The position numbers were made by a program, and so were the translations under genes. This document shows, one piece after another, positions 13,779-25,600 of a DNA stretch of 64,000 bases. The notes under the pieces are model-generated. The model was not told the DNA's origin. It searched no databases and was given only the letters and a program-made list of their open reading frames with translations. Origin of the DNA: Acridotheres tristis. Its lineage: Eukaryota; Chordata; Aves; Passeriformes; Sturnidae. The stretch lies in assembly GCA_037013685.1 (NCBI GenBank), contig CM072894.1:5892841-5956840 (forward strand). Reading direction: 5' to 3'. Every line of letters begins with the position of its first letter. The stretch's first letter is position 1.

Positions 13779-14370
13779 TGTTAAAACCAGCTGGGGCAGT
13801 GTTCTTTATCTTTTCCACAGCCCATCCTTCCTCCAGGGGATATCTCCTATTAATGGGCCACTGAGTCCCGGTGCATGGCTGATAAAATTCCATCATCCCA
13901 TTGGGAGATGCTCCAGCCAGGGGGAGGAGCCAAGCATTTCCTACCTAGATAAAATCTGAGATTTGGAACATCAGAGCAGCCTTTTCCCACTGGATTCCAA
14001 AGGAAAACCAGACCCTTCTACATCATCACTGGACCTTTGGAGGAAAACTGCACCTTCTCCAGGAGCACTGCTCCAACAGAACCACATCTGTCACTGCAGG
14101 AGGATGCAGCCACCATTTAATGGGACTGCTACCAACACCCTGACTGACTGATGGGGTGTCAGGTTGGATTCTGACTCTGGCAGTGTTTTGTATTGCTGTA
14201 TTTTTATTTTAATTTTCCTAGTAAAGAACTGTTATTCCTGTTCCCATATCTTTGCCTGAGAGCTCCTTAATTTCAAAATTATAATAATTTGGAGGGAGGG
14301 GGTTTACATTTTCCATTTCAAGAAAGGTGTTTGTTAAAAAAAGCAGGAGCCTATCTTTCAAATCAAGACA
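13779..14370 (+). mobile_element. Solo LTR of a songbird endogenous retrovirus
   Basis: A 592-base unit begins with TG (TGTTAAAACCAGC) and ends with CA (AATCAAGACA), the usual LTR termini. It contains a TATA-like GATAAAATC near 13949, and the segment ATTTTCCTAGTAAAGAACTG, followed by a T-rich stretch and then an AATTATAATAATTTGGAGGG-type 3' part. I recognise this arrangement as an LTR widespread in songbird genomes. No gag, pol or env sequence and no partner LTR lies nearby, so it is a solo LTR left by recombination. The flanking bases (ACCATC and CCCACT) do not form an exact target-site duplication, consistent with age or slightly wrong edges. Subfamily is not assigned. Confidence 0.85.
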
Positions 14371-15904
14371 CCCACTGAATTCTTCTTTTCAGGGTTTTGA
14401 TTTTCTGTCATTCTTGTCTGAATGGGACAGAAGTTGAAAGGCTTGAAGTGTTTGGCAGCCAGACAACAGACACAGGTGTTTCCAGAGGAAACTGGTTTTT
14501 CACTCATATATAAGCCATCACCTTAATGCTGGCAGTCCAGTCAGGGGCCTGGCACTCATTTTCAGAGGCCAGCAATAACCAAGCCTGCAGGGTAAATTGT
14601 CAAGACCCCATCACTCTCTCTCCCCTTGGCTTTCAAGTGGAAGAGAAGGGTTGAGGAAGGAGGTTCTTCAGGCAACACTATCACAATTTAACCTTTACTG
14701 CACATTTCACTTGGCAGAACTTGGAATAAACCTATTAAGGCTTCTGCTGTAAAAATCTGCAGGCAAACCAAACAGTTTAAGAGCAACCACCATGTGCCTA
14801 ACTCATTACATAGAATGTGATCATTGGTAAGGAAAACCTGAAAAACCATTTGGAGAAAAATTAAGCACCATTGGACACAGCAATTTGTACATGAAATACA
14901 GATGAAAATGTTGACAGAAATGAGAATATGTTCACAAGACCCTTTAAAAAAGAACACATATAATCCATGGTCTTTGCCTTGGTAGCCTGTCAGATTTATA
15001 CAAATTTAAAGAGGCTATAGACCTGCTTTTGAAGCTTCCTATATACCTTCAGTCTAGACTTCTGGTTAGTAGGATTTTTTTATTCTTCCTTGCCTTTTTG
15101 TGAATCTTGCCTGGCTTCAAATTAAAAATTTACTTCAAGTTTGTAACTTACAAGTTAACAGCTGCCTTGCTCTCTTTACAGCAACTTACCTCTATTTTCC
15201 CTCTATTTTATATAAAAATTATTTTTTATGTAGAAACATACATACATTTCTATATAAACAGCATCACCATTGCTAAAAAGACCTCATAAGTTGTGATAGT
15301 CTAACTTGGCAAAAAGGTTAAAATTAAGAGACAGAAAGATTGTACTAATAATTACACTTAGAGTGTACATATATAATAAACAAAACAATTTTGTAAAAAT
15401 TACATGTAAGAAGGCCTTGCCAGGTGAGGCCATCCAAACTTTTGAGATACACACACTATTTGAGTTGCATATAGTAAATTCAAAAGGAAATCTGGCATTG
15501 TTACTGACTCAAACATCATTTTTGACAAGTCAGATAATACAGAGTTCAACCACTGTGCCAGCTCTCAGTTCCACACATTCTTAGAGAACAAATGAGTATT
15601 TCCTCACTTGGCAATTTTCAAGGGAAGAACTGTACAGCTGTATGCTGTGTCTGACCATGCACATATTGTTTGCTTAGTCCCAAAACTGCAAAACTTTGAA
15701 AAAATACACAGTACAACTAAAAGAAGGAAAAGGTGTTGCAGACTTGCCTTGATTGGCAGCAACTCTTCAAAAACAAGTTATGCTTGGATATTGCAAAGTT
15801 AATGAACTGCATAATCAGGAGAGAGTATCAGCTGTCAGAATAATTAGAACTGATAGAAATGATTGCATTATTGTGCCAGCACTAATATAAATCTTAAAAT
15901 TTAA
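14371..15904. other. Noncoding DNA, no gene recognised
   Basis: AT-rich sequence with short open frames only. A perfect splice-donor match reads on the minus strand near 15185 (AGAG then GTAAGT), but the sequence upstream of it on that strand has stops in all frames, so no coding exon is supported there. Confidence 0.6.
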
Positions 15905-15922
15905 TTTTTTTTTTTTTTTTTT
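15905..15922. repeat. Poly-T run (18)
   Basis: Uninterrupted run of 18 T. Read on the minus strand it would be an A tail, but no retroposed gene or SINE is recognisable on its minus-strand upstream side (above 15922). Confidence 0.9.
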
Positions 15923-18814
15923 GCTCAGACTGTCTTCATGCACCCTATCATAGCCCAATTATATGCTAACTTAACAGATTTAGTTGGTGTCAATTGAGAA
16001 AGCAATATAAAAACTGACATGATTGTTCCTACTGAGCCTCCTGATCTAACACTGTTGGTCACTCAGAGGAAACTTCCCTGGCATGAACCAGAACTGATCA
16101 GTCACCATGCTGCTCTCTCTGCTGTGTTTGTCCTCCCCATGCCATCCTCCTCACAGCCACCACAGTATTTCTTCTTTAAATTCTATTTCATTCCTGGGAA
16201 GAGACCAGCTCCACTTCTGGGGGGAAAGGAGATTCAAATGGCACCATGAGCTGCAGCGTTATCTGCAGTAACGTTACATTCTAAAGAAATACAAATGTTC
16301 TCATTTAGGCACTAAACTAAACAGCAGCCCCCACAGCGAGCCACAGCAGAGTATTTTTGCTCCTTTCCAGTTGACCTGTGCCCTTCCACAGAACCATACA
16401 GGCAGATTTTCACCTTTAAATGAAAGAATTTGTTAAAGAAGTGTGAACTTGCCAGTCTTTCCTCACACAGTCTTCTAAAACAAGCTGTGCCTTCAAAACA
16501 AACAAACAACCAAGTGTAAGATACAAACCAAGGAGCTGCCAGAAACCAATTCCCTCCGAGATAACCTGGGACAAATACAGGCAATGGACTGAAATGTCAT
16601 TTAGGAAGGGGACAACAAACAACACACAGAGCAAAAGACTACATAAAAATTGTTTCCATAGAAATCTTGTCTCCTAAAACAGTGATAGAAATCACCATGG
16701 CAACTACCCTAAGGAATTATGATGCAGATTTAAAATTTCCCCTGGTTTAAGGATTAGAGGAGAAGTCAGACCACTGCTTCAGCTGCTGTATTCCTCTTGA
16801 AGCAAGTGGAAGCAGGATGCTTGCTTAATCACAAATTACTATTTCTTTTGCCATTAAGTAAGATCTATTACTAGTTTTCTTTTCCAAAGGATAGATTTGC
16901 ACATGGGTTTTGACAGTTTTTAGAAGATACGTTTCAGTTGGCTCCATAAATTGCAAACAAACCCAGCCAAAGCACCAAGGTACACTGGACGTTGTTTGCA
17001 AGCTCTCTATAAAATGGGCATCAATAATCAAGCAGAAAAGAAAGGGATTTAAGTGTTTTTCTACTCATTCTACAGAAAAGCTGTATCATATTTTTGTGCA
17101 GTTGTGTATTCAAAGGACCTGTGTGACTCCACTAGTACAGAGAAGATAATTATCCTATCCTTATGAACAAAATTATGCATTCTCTGCTATGTACAATTTG
17201 TATTTTGAGTCTCAGCTGGCTTTAAAATCTAACTAAATATTTTAGGTCTGTTCATATCCATACTGATTTAGGGGGAAAAAAACCAAAGAAGTGACCTCTG
17301 GCCACTGAATGCATTCGATTAAAACAATTCACAGATAGGAATGATAAAACCATTGTTTTCTGAATATTTACTTTCCATACTTAATGGTAATTAACCAACT
17401 CACAGGAGTTTGTGAAGCCATGCCTTAAGGTCTTCATTTTTCTTCACTTTCACAGTAGTAATTTTGGTCCTGCCACCAGTTTCAGGTTATGACTCAAAAT
17501 CCTACTCTGAGGAAATCTGGAGTGAAAGTTAGTTTTGGCTGCTGAAAGTTATCTTTATCAAGAATTGTCATGGTCCCCTTTAATTCCATTCCAGTGGCTG
17601 TATTTAGGACACAGATGGGTGACTAACTCCCTATCAGCTCCTCCCCTGTTCACATTTATTTCAAATATAAAGGTTATTTCTGAGGACAGTTAACCTAATA
17701 TTATGAGGTCTTACTGTCTTCCTGCTTTTTAAATTCTTTCCATAGCTTAAGACTCTAAATAAAAACTCTGGCTTTAAATTACACCTTGAAACAAAAAATA
17801 TTTGTGAACTATTAGCTACAGTGGAGTTTGCTATAATGCATCTGGCTGATGCAGTTCACTCCCTTAATTGTACAGAGCTTGTATTTGGAAGCTCTAACAA
17901 ATAACCTAAGAGGTCTTTATGGCTTTCAATTTTCAAACAGCTGGCTGGTATGGAAACAAGATGTCTTGGCACAGAGAATTATTTAATCTTGTGTAGATTC
18001 ATTGTGGCTAATTATGTGCCACACAACAATGGAGATTGCAAAATAAGTAATGTGAAACATCTAGGCCAATTCTGGCAAAAATTCTTCCCCATAATTAACC
18101 CGTTAAAAAATGTTTCCATGCAGAGGTAGGATTTCAACAGCCCAAGAACATCACATTTGGCATATGCCAAAAAAACCCCAAACCAACCCAACCCACCTCA
18201 CAAGCACTGTTCATTCATTCTCTGAAGGGCATCAGTTCATTTTGATTGTGTGCTTTGGTTGTAGTCTTCTCTGCTGTTTTACATTATGTTTTCCATGCAT
18301 TCTATTCCAGAAGATTGGATTTTGTTTTTTTTGTCACTGCGTTTTTCAAATTTTATCCTGTGGTTAAGTGGAGCATTGGTTGCTAAGATGTTACACAGGG
18401 ATATAAAATACAGCTAAATTTCTCTTGCCCCTGTGTGTTTATCACCATCAAGTAAAGAAAAAAAGAAAATGAGATTAGACTATTCTTGCTTTTTCTGAAA
18501 ACTGTTGTTTTGCCTTTCAGGTAAGAATGGTTTTTGTCTTCTTTATCCACCCATTCAAGCTTTTGTGCTATTATGTAAATAGCTCTGAAAATGCTTCTGA
18601 CTTCCAACACTCTTTCAAGATCAGAAAAATTCTGATAGCATGTTTCGCATCAGACAGATGTGTACACAGAACACAACCACAAGTGTGCCACTCACCACGA
18701 GTTAAAATGGTAAATTAAAAAAGAAAAATTACAAAACCCAGCAAAATATCTTACCAAAAAACTTAAATAAACTTCCAAGTGGAGCAGGCAATTACTTTTG
18801 TTTTGTCCCCTTAG
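15923..18814. other. Noncoding DNA, no gene recognised
   Basis: AT-rich sequence with only short, unconvincing open frames. An A/C-rich low-complexity tract sits at about 18167-18200. Nothing else is seen. Confidence 0.6.
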
Positions 18815-18865
18815 TTGACCACCTATATACCTTTTCTGCAGTGCAAAGAGGCTTTTTCATTATTA

Positions 18866-19393
18866 ATGTCTAAGGCAGCTAATTGCCAATTAAGCAGTCT
18901 GCATCCTGATTTTTGCTCAGTAAATATGGCCATTTGCCTGCATACTCAGCAGCCACTGTTGCCTATCTCCTCTCCTACACTTGGTTTCCTATGTAAAGTT
19001 TACACCACAATTGAAGAAAATCAGTCATTATCCAGGCTCTTGGCTACAAAGAAAGGAAAACATCTTGGGCCATACCAGAGAGAAAAGCTTATTTGTCACT
19101 CCATAGGGTCTGGATCACAAAATTCCAACCATGAGCTGCAATCCCGAGATCAGCAAAAGAGCAGAGAGGGAGAAAAAAACCTCTCAACCTCCATAAAAAT
19201 ATTCTCTTGTGGTGAATTGTTTGAAGAAGCAAACCCACTCTCTATGCCATGTCCAAGAGTGCCATCTCTCCATAATGATTTAGTAAACAAATTACCTTCT
19301 ATCCAGACCACGAATCACAACAAGCACATTTCACTACCAAAGGAAAAGCTAAACAAAAGAAAAACAAAAAACCACTCACAACCCTACCAGTAG
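18866..19393 (+). other. Longest ATG-initiated open frame, probably not a gene
   Basis: A frame of about 175 codons starts at ATG 18866 and is open upstream to at least 18815. It is the longest in the window. The product is rich in serine, lysine, asparagine, glutamine and histidine, has no signal peptide, membrane segment or motif I recognise, and becomes lysine-rich at its end. The ATG context is weak (T at -3). The plus strand here is rich in A and C and poor in T, which lowers the chance of stop codons and can explain the length. No promoter, splice frame or poly-A signal supports it. Confidence 0.12.
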
Positions 19394-20468
19394 TTACACA
19401 CTGCTAATCATATAGAAGACACCAGCAGTAAAAAAAGGACTGGATACTATGAAACTAGGCTAAAATATATTGGCTGGATATCTTAATATATACAAGAGGA
19501 TTTTTCGTGCTCTAAAACATTTGTGATTAAATAGTGTTTAGGCATAGCTTCCAAATTTGTTAACAGCTTCTCAGGAAGATTTTCAGAGAGCAAAGGTTAA
19601 TACACACTTGGAATTACCCTGTTGATTTGTCATCCCATCTCCATGTGGCTAAGCCCATCACAGGAACCAATATAAATTTAACACCATTTCAGGAGAGGCT
19701 CAACAATATCCTGTGTCACATCATTTAGAGAGGTCATGTAAGTTCCAAAGGCAGCCTTTCACATCCACCACATGACACTATTAAATCCAAGTGGTTTAAA
19801 ACAAGATCTTATTAAGATTACCCAGCTAGACTGGGGATACATAGTATTTTACCTACAAAGCAGTGTAAAATGTCTTGAAGATTTGGCTTCACACTGATAC
19901 CAATTCCAAAGATTTGCTGTTTGAGAGTCCTAATTAGGCAGCTGTATTCTAATAGACTGTTTAGCCTTCTCTGAACTAATATTTCCTAAGCAGCTTGCCA
20001 ATTCAAAATACTTTATTCTAATGATGTTGTCGCTTTTGGCTACTTTGCTCTACTAAATAACCCTCAAATTATTTCTGTCAGCAGCATGTCAGCTGAGTAG
20101 ACTCTTAAGCTTCAGCTTCCCACTCAGGTGAAAAAGCAAACAGGAGGTCTTGTATCTTTTGACTATTAAAATTGGAAAAAAAAAAGTATTTGTTGTGAAG
20201 AATGCAAATATTAAACCGTTGTAAAATGCAAATACATTACCACCTGCAGCAGTCTGAGGTTTCTCCATTAGCCCCAATCATTAAGCTATAATCAGGATTA
20301 TTTCATTGTAGAATGAGTAGATGAGGAGTTTCCTTCACCACTGCTTCTCATAATTTATTTATTCATTTTTGTCAGATCTGCAATCAATTCTGAGTTCTGG
20401 GACAAAGACTAACCCCACTTTCCTTGGGTACATCCACTTAGGGTCTAAACAAAAAAACAAACTTGCAC
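19394..20468. other. Noncoding DNA, no gene recognised
   Basis: AT-rich sequence. Open frames are short and unlike known proteins. No repeat family is recognised. Confidence 0.6.
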
Positions 20469-20492
20469 AAAAAAAAAAAAAAAAAAAAAAAA
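20469..20492. repeat. Poly-A run (24)
   Basis: Twenty-four consecutive A, the longest homopolymer in the window. It follows another A-rich stretch but no processed pseudogene or LINE tail is recognisable upstream. Its perfection suggests recent slippage. Confidence 0.95.
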
Positions 20493-21694
20493 TCAACCAA
20501 CACCACACACGTTTTCTGTGCAAATCAGATTTCTGGATCCTGGATTAAATAAAAAACAAAATGAGTCAAACAAGATGCAACACACCCACAAAAGCCTTCT
20601 GGTTTTAACTATAAAGCCAAAGGTGGGTGCAGCTTCATTATTGGAAATTAAATTCCTAGTGTTGCACAGCTGAATGAATTGCAGGCACAGGAAGGAGCTT
20701 TTCCACTTGCATTTCAGAGTTCATTTTACCAATGTTCACTGTGAGATTTACAAGAGAGTTCCCTCACATATGTACACTTGCAAATATATAGCTCACCAAA
20801 ACTCTAATTTCTAACTGTGCCTTGTTGATAACATCTCCATCTTAAAAGATTTTTATGAGATATTTGCTAGTAAACATTCTTGTTGACTTGCAACTTTCTG
20901 TGACTTGAGCCACAAAAAACCCAACATGCAAAATGCATCAAGTGAGATAGATGAAGCCAAAGGATGCCTTTTTTAAGGCCCATAACCCTGTGCTGAAGTA
21001 CTAAGTCTTGAGATGAAATTCCCAGAATTTTTGCATCCTCCTAGGGTTTCCATCTGCAGGTGTAATGCTCTGATTTCCATTCCTTACAATACCCTGGTGA
21101 GAAGTGTTCTCAGTTTTTTCTGTTTAGGGTTTTCATGGCTGTCTATTAATCACCAGCAGGAATACAGACTGGATCTCAAGGTCCCACTTGGTAAGGACCT
21201 ACTCCTAGGGCTCCATTTCCCTCATCAGTGCATCATATTATTAGGATTCTGCCCAACAGAATGGATATCTGCATTCCCTCTGGAAACCCATGGGGTTAGT
21301 CAAGCTTCATAAAATGGATTTAAAAAATGCTTTTCCTTCTAGTCTAAAGTAGATCAACTCTGAAAAGGAGAACTAATTGCCTACAGAGATGGGCCATGTG
21401 GAAGTGGAAACCTTTTTTCAAAGTGGGAACTGAGCAGCTCACTCATGCCCCATGTAACTACCACAATTACTCAGTTCCTGGAGAAAAGTGTGGAAGGCAG
21501 TGTAAAAGTCCTCTTGCAGATGTTCTTAAAGCTTAACTTTCCATAGTCTTGGTTTTGATATTAAAAAACTAACAAATACAAAAAACCTAAACAAGCAGCA
21601 AGACCCCCAAAGCATTGTTTTCTAATGAAAGAAAGAAAAAAAAATTGACATTATCCTTTTCACAAGAGTAAAAGAAGCAGAAGATACTAACATG
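20493..21694. other. Noncoding DNA, no gene recognised
   Basis: Includes a 99-codon plus-strand frame (21013-21312) with a hydrophobic product that matches nothing I know. No repeat is recognised before the CR1 tail that follows. Confidence 0.6.
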
Positions 21695-21778
21695 ATCATT
21701 CCTGCCCTTGGCAGGGGAGTTGCACTGAGTGACCTTTGAAGGTCCATTGTGACCCAAATCATCCTGTAATGCTCTGCT
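21695..21778 (+). mobile_element. CR1 LINE fragment, 3' end
   Basis: The segment reads as a diverged CR1 3' end in the plus direction: CTTGGCAGGGGAGTTGCACT, then TGACCTTTGAAGGTCC, then GACCCAAATCATCCTGTAAT. The family consensus has the same order of a GGCAGGGGGGTTGGA block, a TGACCTTNAAGGTCCCTTCCAA-type block and the terminal ATTCTATG-type repeats. Only the last 80 or so bases survive, the usual 5' truncation. It carries no coding part. Confidence 0.75.
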
Positions 21779-24700
21779 GTGTCTGCATGCTTCCATACAC
21801 CATTATCAGAAAGAAACAAGGCCAAAAAATAAAGACAGTTGCATAAGTGACAGAAAATATTTCACACAGATTGTAACAAGCCATGAAACTTAGAGGGCAA
21901 GTTATTTGTGTTCTATACGGGACAATTAATGTCATTAGAGAAAACAGAATTAATAGTCCTCATTAAAAGCATCTAGAGAATTTCACTGCTGCAGTGGCTG
22001 TGACCAACCCAGAATGCCCAAGAACAAATCAAGGTTGCATCCTTCACTCCTCTATGTAGTTTTTGCTGAATATACATTTATTTATTATACATATGGTTGC
22101 TCTAGATCCCTCTCAGTATTTATTTTCGTTGAAAAAGCATTTTTTTACTCTTGTTGTAAAAACATCCGTTGGCTGCTAATACAAGATCTCTATTTTAGCA
22201 CTGAACAGGAGCAAGTTCCCTGTTCTGAAGGTTTGAACGTGTAGAATACATGTTCAGCTTTCTATGTCTACACATGAGCTAGCTGAACCAATTAAGCTGA
22301 TTTGTTTGATAACTGATTTCAGAGAGATGGTAACAGAAGATGAAGATGATCAGAAAACAAAAATCCTATGCTATACAGTGAACCATTATAGAATCATCAT
22401 ACATGGCATACCAAGTAATGATATCTCTTAAATGGAATATCAAGATAAATTGAAGGAAATAAATTATGAGTACTTCGGATAAGGATATGTTGTACCCCAC
22501 TTTACTATGGGTTAAAGTAGTTTTGTGCAAACCACAGTTCATATACCTTAATATCAATATATTTTTTTTTTTTACCTAACATTTTGAAGGAGGAGTTTCT
22601 AGGGGATTGAAGGTGAGGAAGAGTCACAGAGATATTAGGAGAGACACAAACCACTGAGAATAGATGTATAACTTTATAAAAAAAAATATAAAATTTAGAT
22701 TAATTATCTAAAATAAGTCTTCATTACTACATGGTAGCACAGTGAATTTTATCATATATTAAGTCATCTGGGAGTCTGTTTCCTCAGGACAACTTCAAGA
22801 GAGCCAGAACTGATTACCCAATTTGCATCATAACTCATTTATTTAATGCTGTGTCTCAGTGATTACTCTCAGATAGTCTGATAGGAAGGTGCATGATTGG
22901 CTTATGAACTAGAGCTGATTGGGATCATTCTCTTTCCTAAAAACACAAACTGGGGTCTCAACCATGAGATTCAGTCAGTGTCAGAAACTGAGACCAGCTC
23001 CTGCAGATGAGTGACAACAGGCAGTGTGCCCAAAGCTCCCCAGCAGTCCCACTGGGATGGGCAGTGCAGCTGCAGGTTAGTTCCAGCTTTCCACTGCCAT
23101 GTGTGGCCAACAAATAATTGCTTTAGACTTGCAAACATTTCCTGTTTGCAGAACCTCTCTGCACCATGTAGAAGCTGTTCAAGCAAAGCAATCCCCTGAG
23201 GAAGGAGACTGTGGGCATGAAGCAGGAAAAAGCTTGGCTTTAAAGGATTTTTTTTAATGACAAAAAAAAAAGAAAAAGCTGTTCTCCTGTATGACACTGC
23301 TGCAGTAGTCCCCCACCCTGGCACCCTTCTTTCTCTAACCAGAAGAAAGGATTAAGCCACATTGCATACTTTGGAAATAAACTTTCTGGTGCTTAGCTGC
23401 CAAGTGAAGGCCAGCTTTGGAGTAAAACCAAAATTCCATGCCATTATTTAGAAGAAGTAGAGCAGAACTGTAGCTTAGCATCAGTTAGAACAAAAGCCCA
23501 AATGTAGTGGCCTATACACACACCTGACAGCCATAACCATACTTAACCAAAAGCTGTGCACCACCTCCCATCTGTTATCCCAACACACCAGTGCTGAGAA
23601 ATGCTAGGAAAAAAAGCTTCTAACAGCTTTCATTGCTAATCTAATCAAGGAACACAGGTCTGAGCTCCTGGGTTTCATTTGCACTGCTGGGGAAGTGTCT
23701 GGATTTCCTGCCACTCTTCTTTGTGCTTTTCCTTGCCAATTTGCTGCCTGCTGTCTCCAGGCCAATAACAGCAATTTCCACACCCAACACAAACCAACAC
23801 TCAGGCAATATACATGTGCTGAAAAAAGGGTGGAGGGCAAGAGGAATGCCCATGGGAAGTACACAGGGAAAGAACTGCTGAATTGTAAGAAAAATACTCT
23901 TTAGGTTTTAATAATATTTAGATTGAACCCACAGTCCACAGCCTGAATTCAGCTATTATTACAGCATTTCACTTAGGCCACGACCAACAAAATTAAAGGT
24001 GAGAAATTGCAATGACTTAAATTGCTCATTGAGGAATTATCTTTGCAATATAGGTCTCATGATACGAATAACAAGGCACAAATCACTCAATTCTTCATGA
24101 GAGTATGGCAGCTGATGTGCCACGTGAACTCAAACACTCTACTCCCATCACTCCCATAATATCGTATGGATTTATGAACAAGTCTTAGGCCACTGTTCTC
24201 AGTTTAAGAAAAGTACACAGTGAGTTTAAATCTAAGTCTCCAGGTAGCTCCAGTTAATACATTACACATATTGATCAAAGGGAAGTGCTTGTGAACAGCT
24301 GTAACTTTTAGTCACATTTCAGTTAAAATGAGATAATTAGGATCTGTAGGACTGTGTGCTCTTTCTTTCAGTCCACTGTACTAATTTATGTCAATTATAT
24401 CACATTTGGATAGTCTTTAAAAAAAGAGCATTCCAAATTACTTATATAAAACCAGTTGTTCTCCAATTTTAATTTAACTTGCTTCCTGTACCATCAAGAA
24501 GTTCGACAGAAGGTTACATATATTGGAGTTAGAATTTTGTTGAAAACAAAACCACAGCCTGCTTTCCTGGCTGTGTTTACATGCATTATTATAGTTTGAT
24601 CTGCTTCCTAATTTCTAAAGCAATGCATTTTTTCCTCCTCTGTCATTTATTTTGAATGCAGCATGTTCACAAATGCTGATTACTTTTCTGCTAGGGATTT

Positions 24701-25582
24701 TAGCCATCTGTGCTAACACAGTTGCTGAGAGAGTCACACACAATAGGAATAAGAGATAATAGTCATTAACATGAAACAACAATAAAAGACCTAAATTTGC
24801 AAACTCCAACTTTGCCTACAGTTTATGATTAATGGAAACTAGTGCTTACTGAAAGCTGATTATGTGTTTCATTCTGTGTGAAGCCTGAGGGGCTGAAGCT
24901 TAGAACACTAAAATCCTTCAAATTCCACCCAATTTAATGAATCTCTTCAATTAACTTTGCAGATTGAATCACCGAGTCAGCACAATCAGTGCAGCAAAAC
25001 CCATTAGAATAGATTTTCCTCTGTCTTGCTACAAAAGCATCAGTTGGTGATCACAGCTGATTAAGCAATACAAGACAGCACACCCAGAAAATTACTTTTT
25101 CTTTGAAGTCACAGTTTCACAAGTTTCAGAGTAGTGCACGCCTACTTGCCTTAGGTTAGGGTTTAGACAAAGGCAATGTTTCAGCTCAGCTTGTGTGTGG
25201 TGTAGCCATTGTTATTAGAGGAAGAGTTGGGGTACAAGCAAAGAGTTACTGGGGAGCAAAGACTCTAAGAGCTAAGGAAAAATAAAAACAAAGCAAACCA
25301 ACAAACCACAGTTCATCAGTTTTTCATTCAAATACATGCCTTTCCCCCTTCTTCCAGTATTTCACAGAACAGAAGAAAGTACTTTTGAGAAGATGTCTAT
25401 CCTAAGGGAAAAAATTATTAATCCTAAAAATATTCCTTTGCTGATACTCTGCAAGAAATGACAGGCTATAATCCCAACATAAAGGAATCTGAATTGGACT
25501 TAAAATAAAACCTCTACGTTATTTAGTGATTAGGGCATTTAATTTACTTATTTTCAAACTGCAGAAATAATCAGAACATTCA
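21779..25582. other. Noncoding DNA, no gene recognised
   Basis: AT-rich sequence, a T-rich run at 22561-22573 and short open frames. A frame of 117 codons on the minus strand (22971-23324) overlaps a plus-strand frame in a slightly GC-richer patch and is not protein-like. Confidence 0.6.
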
Positions 25583-25600
25583 TAACTATATATATAGTTA
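25583..25600. repeat. Perfect 18-bp AT palindrome
   Basis: TAACTATATATATAGTTA reads identically on both strands. It could extrude as a small cruciform. AT-rich palindromes of this size arise by chance in DNA of this composition. Confidence 0.9.

Noticed and set aside
15150..15240. Two consensus minus-strand splice donors (GTAAGT) close together
   Set aside because: No open frame leads into either one and the sequence is AT-rich; treated as chance matches.
21013..21312. 99-codon hydrophobic plus-strand frame
   Set aside because: No family recognised, no splice or promoter context, and length is within chance expectation for the window.
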